Of a stretch of 64,000 nucleotides of DNA, positions 16,976 through 24,517 are shown piece after piece. A program made the position numbers and the translations under genes. A model generated the notes under the pieces. It did no database searches and was not told where the DNA came from. It saw nothing but the letters and a program-made list of their open reading frames with translations. Location of the stretch: contig CAVPNW010000016.1 of the NCBI GenBank assembly GCA_963706875.1, forward strand, positions 310,001 through 374,000, read 5' to 3'. This DNA is from Prado023 sp963706875. GTDB taxonomy: Bacteria; Actinomycetota; Actinomycetes; S36-B12; CAIYMF01. Position 1 is the first letter of the stretch; each line of letters begins with the position of its first letter.

Positions 16976-16981
16976 AGACTA
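16976..16981 (-). promoter_or_regulatory. Leaderless-type -10 hexamer of the membrane protein gene
   Basis: TAGTCT on the minus strand ends 6 nt before ATG 16969. It lies only 6 bp from the opposite-facing hexamer at 16988-16993. Confidence 0.55.
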
Positions 16982-16987
16982 CGGGCC

Positions 16988-16993
16988 TAGAGT
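16988..16993 (+). promoter_or_regulatory. Leaderless-type -10 hexamer of the lipid kinase gene
   Basis: TAGAGT ends 6 nt before ATG 17000. With 16976-16981 it forms a compact bidirectional promoter. Confidence 0.55.
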
Positions 16994-16999
16994 TGCCCC

Positions 17000-17956
17000 A
17001 TGAAGCCCCGCGGCCTGCTGATCGCCAACCCCCAGGCGACCAGCACCTCAGCCGGGATGCGCGACGTCATCACGCGGGCCCTCGGGCACGAGATCGACCT
17101 CGAGGTGGTCACCACGACCCACCGGGGGCATGCCGAGCAACTGGCCTGCGAGTCCAACGGTCTCGACCTGCTGATCACCCTCGGGGGGGACGGCACGATC
17201 AACGAGGCCGTGAACGGCATGCTCAACTCCGGGCACACGGACCTGCCCATGCTGGCGGCCATCCCCGGCGGCTCGGCCAACGTCATGGCCCGCGCACTCG
17301 GGTTCCCGAACGATGCCATCGAGGCGACCGGCATGATCCTGGAGTCGCTGCGGACCGATGCCAGCCACGACGTCGGCCTCGGCAACGCGCACTTCACGCA
17401 GCTGGAGACCGGTGAGGATCGTTCCCACTGGTTCACGATCAACGCCGGGGTCGGCATCGATGCCGACGTGATCGCGTCCATGGAGGCCCAGCGGTCGGCG
17501 GGTCGGGCCGCGAGCCCGACACGGTACGTGTGGACCGCAGCCCAGCAGTACTTCGGCGACGTCGGGCGCCGGGGTCCCTCCCCCATCAGCCTGCAGCTGC
17601 CCGGCGAGGACCCGATCGAGGGCCTGGCGATGGTGATCATCCAGAACACCGCCCCCTGGACGTTCTTCGGACCGTTCGCGATCAACCCGTGCCCACGTGC
17701 CTCGTTCGACCTCGCGCTGGATGTGTTCGCACCGCACTCCCTGGCCCCGCTTCCGGCTGCCCGGTTCGGCCTGCGGATGCTGCGCGGCAGCAGGTCCGGA
17801 GCCGTGCCCGGCCAGCTGACCCTGCTGCACGATGAGCAGGCGTTCGCGATCCGGTCCGAGGAACCGACCGGCCTGCAGCTCGACGGGGACTACATGGGTC
17901 ACATCGACAGCGTCTACTTCCAGCACACACCCCACGCACTGCGCATCGTCGGCTGA
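17000..17956 (+). CDS. Diacylglycerol kinase family lipid kinase
   Basis: Kinase of the DAGK/YegS catalytic family, 318 residues, that phosphorylates a lipid or sphingoid-type hydroxyl with ATP. The nucleotide motif GGDGTINEAVNG starts near residue 62, and the preceding LLIANPQAT is the family N-terminus. AIPGGSANVMARALGFP is the second conserved block, and QLDGDYMG near the C-terminus the third. It likely acts at the inner face of the membrane in phospholipid turnover. The substrate is not certain. Confidence 0.88.
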   Translation: MKPRGLLIANPQATSTSAGMRDVITRALGHEIDLEVVTTTHRGHAEQLACESNGLDLLITLGGDGTINEAVNGMLNSGHTDLPMLAAIPGGSANVMARALGFPNDAIEATGMILESLRTDASHDVGLGNAHFTQLETGEDRSHWFTINAGVGIDADVIASMEAQRSAGRAASPTRYVWTAAQQYFGDVGRRGPSPISLQLPGEDPIEGLAMVIIQNTAPWTFFGPFAINPCPRASFDLALDVFAPHSLAPLPAARFGLRMLRGSRSGAVPGQLTLLHDEQAFAIRSEEPTGLQLDGDYMGHIDSVYFQHTPHALRIVG

Positions 17957-18273
17957 CGAAGGCGCCAAACCGCCGACGTGGTGGGCACTTCAGCGCCCGG
18001 ACCACCCCGAAAAGCCCGGATCTGGGCAGATGGTCGGGATTCCGGGCCAGAATGTGACGTACGCGACAGCCTGAACTCGTCCCACGCGGGGCAGAACCCT
18101 TGTGACAGGGCGGATCGTCTGAGACCCTTGAGGGCAGTCAGGACGACGCGGGGACACACCTCGCAACCGTCGCAAGCGTACCGGAGGGTGATGCGGGCCG
18201 AGGAACCGGCCCTGACATCCGCTGGCACAGTGGTGAGCGTGCCCCGATCGGGGTGCAGGAAAGCTGAGGAGAC
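17957..18273. other. 317-nt intergenic region upstream of whiB1
   Basis: No convincing gene lies here. It holds TGTGACGTACGCGACA at 18053-18068, which resembles a degenerate CRP site (TGTGA, 6 nt, TCACA), a second TTGTGACA near 18103-18110, and the perfect palindrome CCCCGATCGGGG at 18242-18253. GAGGAGA before ATG 18274 is the whiB1 ribosome site. In Mycobacterium tuberculosis whiB1 is controlled by a CRP-family protein, so the CRP-like site is plausible. I could not assign a promoter with confidence. Confidence 0.5.
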
Positions 18274-18528
18274 ATGGACTGGCGCCACAAGGCGGCATGC
18301 CGTGATGAGGATCCCGAGTTGTTCTTCCCGATTGGGAACACCGGACCCGCACTCATGCAGATCGAGGAGGCACGCGCTGTGTGCCACCGTTGCGAGGTTG
18401 TCGACCTCTGCCTGAAGTGGGCCATCGAGAGTGGCCAGGACGCGGGAGTGTGGGGCGGCATGAGCGAGGATGAGCGCCGCGCACTCAAGCGTCGCAACGC
18501 CCGGGCCCGTGCCCGCGCCCACAGCTGA
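18274..18528 (+). CDS. whiB1: WhiB family iron-sulfur transcription regulator, WhiB1 type
   Basis: An 84-residue WhiB protein that binds a 4Fe-4S cluster and, in the WhiB1 subclass, the housekeeping sigma factor SigA. The four cluster cysteines are Cys9, Cys37, Cys40 and Cys46. The turn GVWGGMSEDERRALKRRNAR and the basic tail are characteristic of WhiB1/WblE. In mycobacteria WhiB1 is essential and sensitive to nitric oxide. A long upstream region with a CRP-like site precedes it, and a strong hairpin follows the stop. Confidence 0.95.
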   Translation: MDWRHKAACRDEDPELFFPIGNTGPALMQIEEARAVCHRCEVVDLCLKWAIESGQDAGVWGGMSEDERRALKRRNARARARAHS

Positions 18529-18546
18529 CCCCCTGGCATCCCCTTC

Positions 18547-18580
18547 ATGAACGGCCGGCCCCGACGGGTCGGCCGTTCAT
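18547..18580. terminator. Bidirectional terminator hairpin between whiB1 and pdtaS
   Basis: ATGAACGGCCG (18547-18557) pairs perfectly with CGGCCGTTCAT (18570-18580), and CCC/GGG extend the stem inside the loop. It begins 18 nt after the whiB1 stop and overlaps the last codons and stop of the convergent kinase gene. Confidence 0.75.
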
Positions 18581-20034
18581 CGTTGATCGGGCGGAAGGTC
18601 GACCCAGACCTCGGTGCAGTCCCCCGTGCGGCCCAGGGTCAAGGTCCCGTTGAGCTCCTCGCGGACGAGCGTGTCGACGATCCGCAGCCCGAGCCTCGGC
18701 GACGAGGCCACCTCGAACCCCTCTGGGAAGCCCGGTCCGTGGTCGATGACCACGACATGGAGCCCCACCGGGTCGCGGGTGCTGCGCAGCTCGACATCGT
18801 CCGCGCCGTGCTCGACCGCGTTGGCCAGCAGCTCGACGAGCGCCATCGCCAGTGCCGTGGCCAACTCAGCGGGCACCTCCCCGAACGATCCCGTCCGCAC
18901 GATCCTCCGGTCGCCCATGTCCGGCGCCGAGGTCTGGCGCACCATCGTGACCAGCCTGTCGGCCACGGCGTCGAAGGGCACCTCCTCGGTGCTGGCCTGA
19001 GCCAGGAGGTCATGCACGACGGCGATCGCCCCGACGCGCCGCTCGGCCTCGGCCAGGGCGGCGGCCGCTCCGGGCTCATCCAGGCGCCTGGCCTGCAGCC
19101 TGAGCAGGGCAGCGACGGTCTGCAGGTTGTTCTTGACCCGATGATGGATCTCGCGGATCGTCGCATCCTTGCTCAGCAGGGCACGCTCGCGGCGGCGCAG
19201 CTCGGTGACATCGCGCACGAGCACCAACGACCCGCGCTGCCCGGCGGGGCCGCGCATCGGCAGCGCGCGCACCGTCACCGTGGCGGTGTCCGAGGAGAGC
19301 TCCACCTCGCCGGGCATGCGGCCGCCGCACACCAGCGCGACGTTGGCATCCACTGCCCCGCCCCGACGGGCGATCCGACCGCTGACCAGACCCAGGTGCG
19401 CCCCGATCAGGTCCGTCGCCAGCCCGAGCCGGCGGAACGCTGAGGACGCATTCGGGCTGGCGAACTCGACGACCCCGGACGCATCGAGGCGGATCATGCC
19501 GTCCCCGACCCGGGGCTCGGCACCGGTGGAGTCCGAGACCTCGCGATAGGGGAACTCCCCTGCCCGGATCATCGAGAAGAGGTCGTCGGCCGCCCGCAGG
19601 TAGGCGCGCTCGAGGGTGCCTGACGCCCGGGTCGCCGGGACGGCCGAGCGGGTCAGGGCCGCGATCCACGGACCGTTGCTGGTCAGCCCCACCCCGACGG
19701 CCTCACCGGCAGCGGGCAGGAGCGGGTCGGTCCGCGGTGCGAGCTGGCCGAGCCCCGGGGCCGCCCACGCCCGATCCAGCTCCGGGCGTCGGCCCCGTGG
19801 CGTGAACGCCCCCACGAGGTCGTTGGGGTAGCGGGTGGCTGCCGTGGAGGGACGCACCTGGGCTGCGGCCACGAAACCACCGGAGTTCCAGACCGGCAGC
19901 CACAGGATGAGGTCCGAGAAGGCCAGGTCGGCGAGCAGGCCCAGATCGCGCAGGAGGGACTCACAGTGGGCGATCGCCCCGGGCTCCAGGTCGGTGCGAT
20001 CGGAGGCGATCTCCGCCAGCGTGCGCACGGCCAC
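18577..20034 (-). CDS. pdtaS: Sensor histidine kinase, PdtaS type (HisKA_2)
   Basis: Soluble two-component kinase of 485 residues. An N-terminal GAF-like sensor domain covers about residues 1-150, and a PAS domain about 175-275 (GMIRLDASGVVEFASPNASSAF). The HisKA_2 phosphoacceptor region EIHHRVKNNLQTVAALLRLQ has its His at 297-298, and the ATPase domain ends with GPGFPEGF. PdtaS signals to PdtaR, an antiterminator-type regulator; no pdtaR is in the window. Adjacency to whiB1 matches the mycobacterial order. Start is GTG 20034 with AGGAGGG upstream. Confidence 0.88.
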   Translation of the reverse strand: MAVRTLAEIASDRTDLEPGAIAHCESLLRDLGLLADLAFSDLILWLPVWNSGGFVAAAQVRPSTAATRYPNDLVGAFTPRGRRPELDRAWAAPGLGQLAPRTDPLLPAAGEAVGVGLTSNGPWIAALTRSAVPATRASGTLERAYLRAADDLFSMIRAGEFPYREVSDSTGAEPRVGDGMIRLDASGVVEFASPNASSAFRRLGLATDLIGAHLGLVSGRIARRGGAVDANVALVCGGRMPGEVELSSDTATVTVRALPMRGPAGQRGSLVLVRDVTELRRRERALLSKDATIREIHHRVKNNLQTVAALLRLQARRLDEPGAAAALAEAERRVGAIAVVHDLLAQASTEEVPFDAVADRLVTMVRQTSAPDMGDRRIVRTGSFGEVPAELATALAMALVELLANAVEHGADDVELRSTRDPVGLHVVVIDHGPGFPEGFEVASSPRLGLRIVDTLVREELNGTLTLGRTGDCTEVWVDLPPDQR

Positions 20035-20059
20035 CTGTTCCCCTGCCCTCCTCGCGCCA

Positions 20060-20080
20060 GCGGCGCGGACTCAGCGCCGC
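20060..20080 (-). terminator. Hairpin downstream of the SIS-domain gene
   Basis: GCGGCGC-GGACTCA-GCGCCGC is a perfect 7-bp stem with a 7-nt loop, 22 nt past the stop at 20103 and before the kinase start. Confidence 0.45.
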
Positions 20081-20102
20081 GCCCCCACTGCGGCCCACCC
20101 TC

Positions 20103-21152
20103 CTACAGGGTCTCTGTCACCTTGCTCAGGCCGCGCGGGGCATCCGGGTTGAACCCCCGAGCCAGCGTCATCTGCAGTGCCAGCTGCTGCAGCGGGATGA
20201 TGTCGACCACCGGGTGCAGCTCCTCGGTGACGGCCTCACAGCGCACGTCGTAGCCCACGGTGCCCAGCGACGTGGACCGGGCACCGCCGAAGACCGTGAC
20301 GTCGGCCCCCCGCTCGGCCAGCCGCTCGAGGACCGGTTGCATCGCCTCGGCACCCTTGCCGTCCGGGACGACGGCGATCACCGGGTGATCATGGTCGATC
20401 ATCGCCAGCGGGCCGTGCAGCAGGTCAGCCCCCGAGAAGGCGTGGGCCGCCACGTAGGACGTCTCCATGAGCTTCAGGGCTGCCTCGCGCGCCGTCGGGT
20501 AGGAGTACCCGCGTCCAGTGGTCACCAGGCGGTCGGTGAACCGGTAGCGCGAGGCCAGCTCGGTGACCTCCTTGCGGCGATCCACCAGGGACTGCGCGGC
20601 CTCGGGGATCGCCCGCGCGGCAGCGGCGTCCCCGCCCCGGAAGGCATCGATGATCAACCAGAGCGCCAGCAGCTGCGAGGAGTACGACTTGGTGGCCGCG
20701 ACCGCGCGCTCCGGGCCCGCGAGGACGTCGAGCTGCAGCTCCGCGGCACCGGCCAGGGCGCTGTCGGGGTTGTTCGTGACGGCCAGCGTCGTCGCGCCGC
20801 CTGCTCGCGCGGTGCGCACGGTCTCGACGAGGTCCGGCGAGCCCCCGCTCTGGCTGACGGTGAGCAGCAGGACGTCGGAGAGGTCCGGTCGGGCACCGTA
20901 GGCCGTCATCGTCGAGGGCGAGGCCAGGCCGGCGGGCAGGCCGAGGGAGACCTCGACCAGGTACTTCGCGTAGAGCGCTGCGTGGTCACTGGTGCCCCGG
21001 GCTGCGAGCAGGACGAACCTCGGGCTGCGGCCCCGGATGGTCTCGGCAAGGGCATGGACCCGCGAGAGGGACTCGGAGGTGAGCAGGCGGGCAAGTGCCT
21101 CGGGCTGTTCGGCGATCTCGGCGGCCATCAGGGCGCCGCGGTCCTCGGACAT
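20103..21152 (-). CDS. SIS domain-containing protein, GlmS isomerase-like (aminosugar-phosphate enzyme)
   Basis: A 349-residue protein with two SIS domains, like the sugar-binding half of glucosamine-6-phosphate synthase without the glutaminase half. Key blocks are LLAARGTSDHAALYAKYL, LLTVSQSGGSPD, ATKSYSSQLLALW and YPTAREAALKLMETSYV. Such proteins are glucosamine-6-phosphate or fructosamine-phosphate deaminases or related isomerases. The exact reaction cannot be read from the sequence. GAGG precedes ATG 21152. Confidence 0.85.
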   Translation of the reverse strand: MSEDRGALMAAEIAEQPEALARLLTSESLSRVHALAETIRGRSPRFVLLAARGTSDHAALYAKYLVEVSLGLPAGLASPSTMTAYGARPDLSDVLLLTVSQSGGSPDLVETVRTARAGGATTLAVTNNPDSALAGAAELQLDVLAGPERAVAATKSYSSQLLALWLIIDAFRGGDAAAARAIPEAAQSLVDRRKEVTELASRYRFTDRLVTTGRGYSYPTAREAALKLMETSYVAAHAFSGADLLHGPLAMIDHDHPVIAVVPDGKGAEAMQPVLERLAERGADVTVFGGARSTSLGTVGYDVRCEAVTEELHPVVDIIPLQQLALQMTLARGFNPDAPRGLSKVTETL

Positions 21153-21178
21153 CGTGGTTCCTCACCTCGGGGGTGCTC

Positions 21179-21184
21179 ACTGTA
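21179..21184 (-). promoter_or_regulatory. -10 element of the SIS-domain gene
   Basis: TACAGT on the minus strand lies 26 nt before ATG 21152. No clear -35 is visible. Confidence 0.4.
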
Positions 21185-21239
21185 TCCATGTGCGGCGCGG
21201 GGATCGAAACCGTCACTGGGCTCGCAGCCCCCTGCGCAT

Positions 21240-21277
21240 GGTCGTGCCCCGGACCCACTGGGCGCCGGGGCACGACC
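21240..21277 (-). terminator. Strong terminator hairpin
   Basis: GGTCGTGCCCCGG and CCGGGGCACGACC form a perfect 13-bp stem with a 12-nt loop. It starts 17 nt downstream of the stop at 21295. Confidence 0.8.
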
Positions 21278-21294
21278 GGTGATCGCTGGAGTCG

Positions 21295-21972
21295 TCAGTT
21301 GACGGGCGTGCGACGGATCACGACGCGGGAGACATCAGTCGGGGAGGGTGCCAGCGCCACCGGCGTCGAGTCCAAGGTCACCGGGGTCGCGGTGGCCCCG
21401 ACGAAGATCGGCAGCGGTGTGCGCACGACCTTGCCGGCGGCGTCCTTCGTGACCTCCCAGACCGTGAAGCCCAGCCGTCCGGAGCATCCGGCGGTGAAGT
21501 TGATCCCGTCGATGAACCCTCCGTTCACGAAGCGGAACTCCATCACCTTGCGCTTGGGGCGCTGGACCGACACCCATTCCCCGCGCTGCTTGTCCTCGAG
21601 CTGGATCGTGCGGACGTTCGTGATCGGCCGGGTCGAGGTGATTCGGCCACGGACCTCGATCAACTTCGGGACGTCGGCCTGCGGGTGGGTCAGGCGCACG
21701 CGCCAGCCGGCCTGCTCGTGCCAGATGTAGAGACCCTTGGCAGCCCCGGGCCCGAAGGACGCCGGCACGCCCTCGACCACAGCCGGCAGGGTCGCGATCT
21801 TGGACTTGCACGAGTTGCGGAACCTGAGCTTGGCCTCGGCCCGCACCTGGGCAGGGGCAGTGACCGCAGGCCCAGTGCCGGGGGTGGGTGCGGGCTCGGT
21901 GGCCATGGCCGGGGCGGCCATGAGCGTGGACGCGGCGAGAGCGCCGGACAGGGCCATGATGCGGATGCGCAT
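21295..21972 (-). CDS. Secreted protein of unknown function
   Basis: A 225-residue exported protein. Signal peptide MRIRIMALSGALAASTLMAA ends at an APAMA site near residue 25. The mature part has two cysteines (NSCKSK and TAGCSGR) that could form a disulfide, and a predicted beta-rich body (GWRVRLTHPQADVPKLIEVRG). AGGAGGTACCC directly precedes ATG 21972, an excellent ribosome site that decides the start over the longer frame to 22053. I do not recognise a family. It is probably monocistronic: it has its own -10 and a strong terminator. Confidence 0.82.
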   Translation of the reverse strand: MRIRIMALSGALAASTLMAAPAMATEPAPTPGTGPAVTAPAQVRAEAKLRFRNSCKSKIATLPAVVEGVPASFGPGAAKGLYIWHEQAGWRVRLTHPQADVPKLIEVRGRITSTRPITNVRTIQLEDKQRGEWVSVQRPKRKVMEFRFVNGGFIDGINFTAGCSGRLGFTVWEVTKDAAGKVVRTPLPIFVGATATPVTLDSTPVALAPSPTDVSRVVIRRTPVN

Positions 21973-22019
21973 GGGTACCTCCTCAGTTCGGGCCCACCGG
22001 GGCGGTGGGCATGGCACCG

Positions 22020-22025
22020 ACGCTA
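22020..22025 (-). promoter_or_regulatory. -10 element of the secreted protein gene
   Basis: TAGCGT on the minus strand, about 47 nt before ATG 21972, leaving room for the strong ribosome site. Confidence 0.4.
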
Positions 22026-22107
22026 CGGCTGATGCTGCTGCGGTCGCCTCCAACGGGCACCATGCTCTGGCTAAGGTCCGCCCATGGGGTGGGCGATCCC
22101 AGCCGCG

Positions 22108-22126
22108 CCCGATGTGACGGATCGGG
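22108..22126 (-). terminator. Hairpin immediately after the thioesterase stop
   Basis: CCCGAT-GTGACGG-ATCGGG, a 6-bp stem adjoining the TGA at 22127-22129. Confidence 0.4.
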
Positions 22127-22507
22127 TCAGAGCCGGGAGAGGAAGGCCCCGCGGTCCACGATGGCGCGGACCACCCGCCCGGATGCGATCTCGCGGCCAG
22201 GCGCCTCCGAGGGATCCCCTGCGGGCACCTCGCGCGCCACCACCTCGAAGGACATGCCGCGATCCTGCTCCGTCACCTCGGTGATCTCGACCTCGACGAG
22301 CGCCCCGACGGCCGTCGCCCGCCCATGGCGCATCCACACCTCGACGCCGACCGTGGTACTCGTGTCGTCGATGCGCGCTGAGGCGGCGGCGACCGTGGCC
22401 GCCTCCATCCATGCGAGCAGCCGTGGTGTGGCCAGGACAGGGACGTCGCCACTGCCCAGGGCGATGGCGGTGTCGTCGTCGGTGACGGTGAAGCGCAAGG
22501 AGGTCAC
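22127..22507 (-). CDS. Hotdog-fold thioesterase, FlK-like family
   Basis: A 126-residue protein with the pattern of fluoroacetyl-CoA-thioesterase-like hotdog proteins. It has an N-terminal TVTDDDTAIALGSGDVPVLATPRLLAWMEAA block, then STTVGVEVWMRHGRATAVG and FEVVARE. It probably hydrolyses an acyl-CoA or acts as an acyl-binding protein; the substrate is not known. GTG 22507 is preceded by TACGCT at 7 nt, which decides it over the longer open frame to 22630. Confidence 0.8.
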   Translation of the reverse strand: MTSLRFTVTDDDTAIALGSGDVPVLATPRLLAWMEAATVAAASARIDDTSTTVGVEVWMRHGRATAVGALVEVEITEVTEQDRGMSFEVVAREVPAGDPSEAPGREIASGRVVRAIVDRGAFLSRL

Positions 22508-22514
22508 GATGACG

Positions 22515-22520
22515 AGCGTA
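22515..22520 (-). promoter_or_regulatory. Leaderless-type -10 hexamer of the thioesterase gene
   Basis: TACGCT on the minus strand ends 7 nt before GTG 22507. Confidence 0.5.
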
Positions 22521-22538
22521 GGCCGCCAGCCGTGCTGA

Positions 22539-23681
22539 TCAGGACACCAGGCCCAGCCTGCGCAGCTCCACCATGAGGTCGTGCGGGTTGCTGGAGGCCG
22601 CGAGTGCGGCATCGAGGCTGACGATCCCATCGCGGTAGAGCACCGTCAGGTGCTGGTCGAAGGTCTGCATCCCGTAGTAGCCGCCCTCACCCACCAGGGA
22701 GGAGAGCATCGAGGTCTTGCCCGGGTCGGCGATGGCATCGGCCACGCGCCCGGTGTTGACACAGACCTCCATGACGACTGCCCGGCCGCGGCCGTCGGCG
22801 CGCAGGACGAGCCGCTGGCACAGGATGCCCCGCAGGGCCCCAGCCAGCGAGAACCGGACCTGCTGCTGCTCGTGCGGTGGGAAGAAGTCGATGATTCGGG
22901 CCACGGTCTCCTGGGCGTCCACCGTGTGCAGGGTCGACATGACCAGGTGGCCGGTCTCGGCGGCCGTGATGGCAGCCTTGACCGTCTCCAGGTCGCGCAT
23001 CTCGCCGACCATGATCACGTCGGGGTCCTGGCGCATCGCACCACGCATCGCGGTGGCGAAGTCGTCGGTGTCGACATGCACCTCGCGCTGGCTGATCATG
23101 CCCAGCTTGTCGAAGTGCACGATCTCGATCGGGTCCTCGATCGTGACGATGTTGACCTCACGATGGCTGTTGACATGGTCGATCATGCCGGCCAGTGTCG
23201 TGGACTTGCCCGAGCCCGTCGGTCCGGTCACGAGGACCAGGCCGCGCGGCTCGGTGGCCAGCGCGGAGACCACGGCGGGCAGGCCGAGGTTCTCCAGCGG
23301 ATCTGCGCCGATCGCAACCCTGCGGAACACCATGCCCGCGGAGCCACGCTGCCGGAAGGCGTTGACCCGGAACCGCCCGAGCCCCTCGATCGCGTAGGCG
23401 AAGTCCGCCTCGCACGTGCGCTCGAAGTACTCGACGAGGTCCGAGCGCAGCACCTGGCGGACCATGTGCTCGGTGTCGTCAGCGGTCAGCTCGGGGGCCT
23501 GCAGCTTGCGCAGCCGCCCATCGATGCGCACCCGAGGCGGCGACCCGACCTTGACATGCAGGTCCGAGCCCCCGGATTCGACCAGGGCGCGCAAGTACGG
23601 TTCGACGGACCGGGCTGATGTTGCCCGGGTCGAACGCTCCGGCATCCCGAAGGAGACCGAACCCACGGATGTAAGGCTCAC
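22539..23681 (-). CDS. pilT: Type IV pilus twitching motility ATPase PilT
   Basis: Hexameric secretion-type ATPase of 380 residues that retracts type IV pili. Walker A is GPTGSGKST at residues 153-161. The Asp box is VTIEDPIEIVH, Walker B is DPDVIMVGEMRD and the His box is GHLVMSTLHT. The N-terminal PAS-like domain begins near residue 26 (PYLRALVESGGSDLHVK). No pilin, pilB or pilC lies nearby, so the rest of the machinery must be elsewhere. The start is uncertain: GTG 23681 gives a 20-residue extension over ATG 23645. Confidence 0.88.
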   Translation of the reverse strand: MSLTSVGSVSFGMPERSTRATSARSVEPYLRALVESGGSDLHVKVGSPPRVRIDGRLRKLQAPELTADDTEHMVRQVLRSDLVEYFERTCEADFAYAIEGLGRFRVNAFRQRGSAGMVFRRVAIGADPLENLGLPAVVSALATEPRGLVLVTGPTGSGKSTTLAGMIDHVNSHREVNIVTIEDPIEIVHFDKLGMISQREVHVDTDDFATAMRGAMRQDPDVIMVGEMRDLETVKAAITAAETGHLVMSTLHTVDAQETVARIIDFFPPHEQQQVRFSLAGALRGILCQRLVLRADGRGRAVVMEVCVNTGRVADAIADPGKTSMLSSLVGEGGYYGMQTFDQHLTVLYRDGIVSLDAALAASSNPHDLMVELRRLGLVS

Positions 23682-23751
23682 GGAGGTCTATTCGACCCGT
23701 GGGGGCCGGGTCTTGACCGTTACCCCGATCGGAGCAGTCCCGACATGCGAA

Positions 23752-23779
23752 CGAGGAGGGACCGCGGGGTCCCTCCTCG
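23752..23779 (-). terminator. Strong terminator hairpin after bL37
   Basis: CGAGGAGGGACC-GCGG-GGTCCCTCCTCG, a perfect 12-bp stem with a 4-nt loop, 18 nt downstream of the bL37 stop. Confidence 0.8.
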
Positions 23780-23796
23780 ATGCGTGCCGACGTCGG

Positions 23797-23871
23797 TCAG
23801 GCGTTGGGACGACGGCCGTGGTTGGCTCCGTTGCCCTTGCGGGAACGGCGCTTGCGGGCGCGCTTGCTCAT
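23797..23871 (-). CDS. Large-subunit ribosomal protein bL37 (24 residues)
   Basis: A very basic 24-residue peptide, MSKRARKRRSRKGNG followed by ANHGRRPNA. The lysine/arginine-rich start and the ANHG(K/R)RPN end match actinobacterial bL37, a small 50S subunit protein first seen in mycobacterial ribosomes. The match is from memory. GAGGAG lies 5 nt before ATG 23871 and a strong terminator follows. The gene is far below usual gene-caller length limits. Confidence 0.82.
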   Translation of the reverse strand: MSKRARKRRSRKGNGANHGRRPNA

Positions 23872-23990
23872 GTCGACTCCTCAAGTCCTACGGAGGCCCC
23901 ATGGTCGCACACCGGCCCACGGCGGGTGAAATCCCCGCGCCCCCGTGGCGCCAGCCCGACGGCGTGACCCGCACGGCGGTCACGACCCGC

Positions 23991-23996
23991 TAGCGT
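23991..23996 (+). promoter_or_regulatory. Leaderless-type -10 hexamer of the 131-residue hypothetical gene
   Basis: TAGCGT ends 7 nt before GTG 24004. Confidence 0.5.
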
Positions 23997-24003
23997 CAGC
24001 CGC

Positions 24004-24399
24004 GTGGCGACCGAGTGGCAGCTCGACGACGTGAACGCGTGGCCGCAGATCGGGGAGTTCCTCGCCGGGGCCCCCCTGGGGGCGGCCGTGTTCGGCTGGA
24101 CCAGTGGCGTCGTCGCCGGCCTCGGGCCTGCTGTGGTCCGTCTCACGGCGACCCAGGTGGTCTTCCGGCACCGGATCGGATTCGCCTGGATCTGGTTTCC
24201 GGGGGCGTGGCTGGCCCACCCGGGGGCGGAGGTGGTGCTGTCCCTGGGACTGCGCCACCACCTCGACAGCCCACGATGGAAGCAGGTGGTGCAGCCCTAC
24301 CCCGGCCGGTGGATGCACCACCTGGAGGTGCGCGACCAGGTGGACCTCGACGACGAGCTGGCCGGATGGGTCACGGCCGCCTACGACGCAGCATCCTGA
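24004..24399 (+). CDS. Hypothetical protein
   Basis: A 131-residue protein I do not recognise. It is rich in Trp and His, has no signal peptide or clear membrane helix, and contains the blocks LRHHLDSPRWKQVVQPYPGRWMHH and VDLDDELAGWVTAAYD (shown in part). The well-placed TAGCGT element and standard codon bias support a real gene. The next gene starts 118 nt downstream with its own ribosome site and may or may not be co-transcribed. Confidence 0.7.
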   Translation: MATEWQLDDVNAWPQIGEFLAGAPLGAAVFGWTSGVVAGLGPAVVRLTATQVVFRHRIGFAWIWFPGAWLAHPGAEVVLSLGLRHHLDSPRWKQVVQPYPGRWMHHLEVRDQVDLDDELAGWVTAAYDAAS

Positions 24400-24459
24400 A
24401 GGGACCTGCATCCCCCATGCGGTCGGGACTTCCGGCCCTCGCGCGGAACTGCTCGGGGT

Positions 24460-24499
24460 TGCCAGACTGGCAGTCGGGCGCCTGCGTGCCCACGCAGGC
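24460..24499 (+). promoter_or_regulatory. Two inverted repeats upstream of the membrane protein gene at 24518
   Basis: TGCCAG-A-CTGGCA (24460-24472) is a perfect palindrome about an odd centre and looks like an operator. GCCTGCGTG-CC-CACGCAGGC (24480-24499) is a 9-bp hairpin ending 11 nt before the GGAGGAG ribosome site. Either could regulate the gene; role inferred. Confidence 0.4.
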
Positions 24500-24517
24500 T
24501 TGCCCGTTGGAGGAGCA

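Noticed and set aside
18034..18060. GGGATT sequence near whiB1 considered as a SigR -35
   Set aside because: It is GGGATT rather than GGGAAT and no GTT lies 18 nt downstream.
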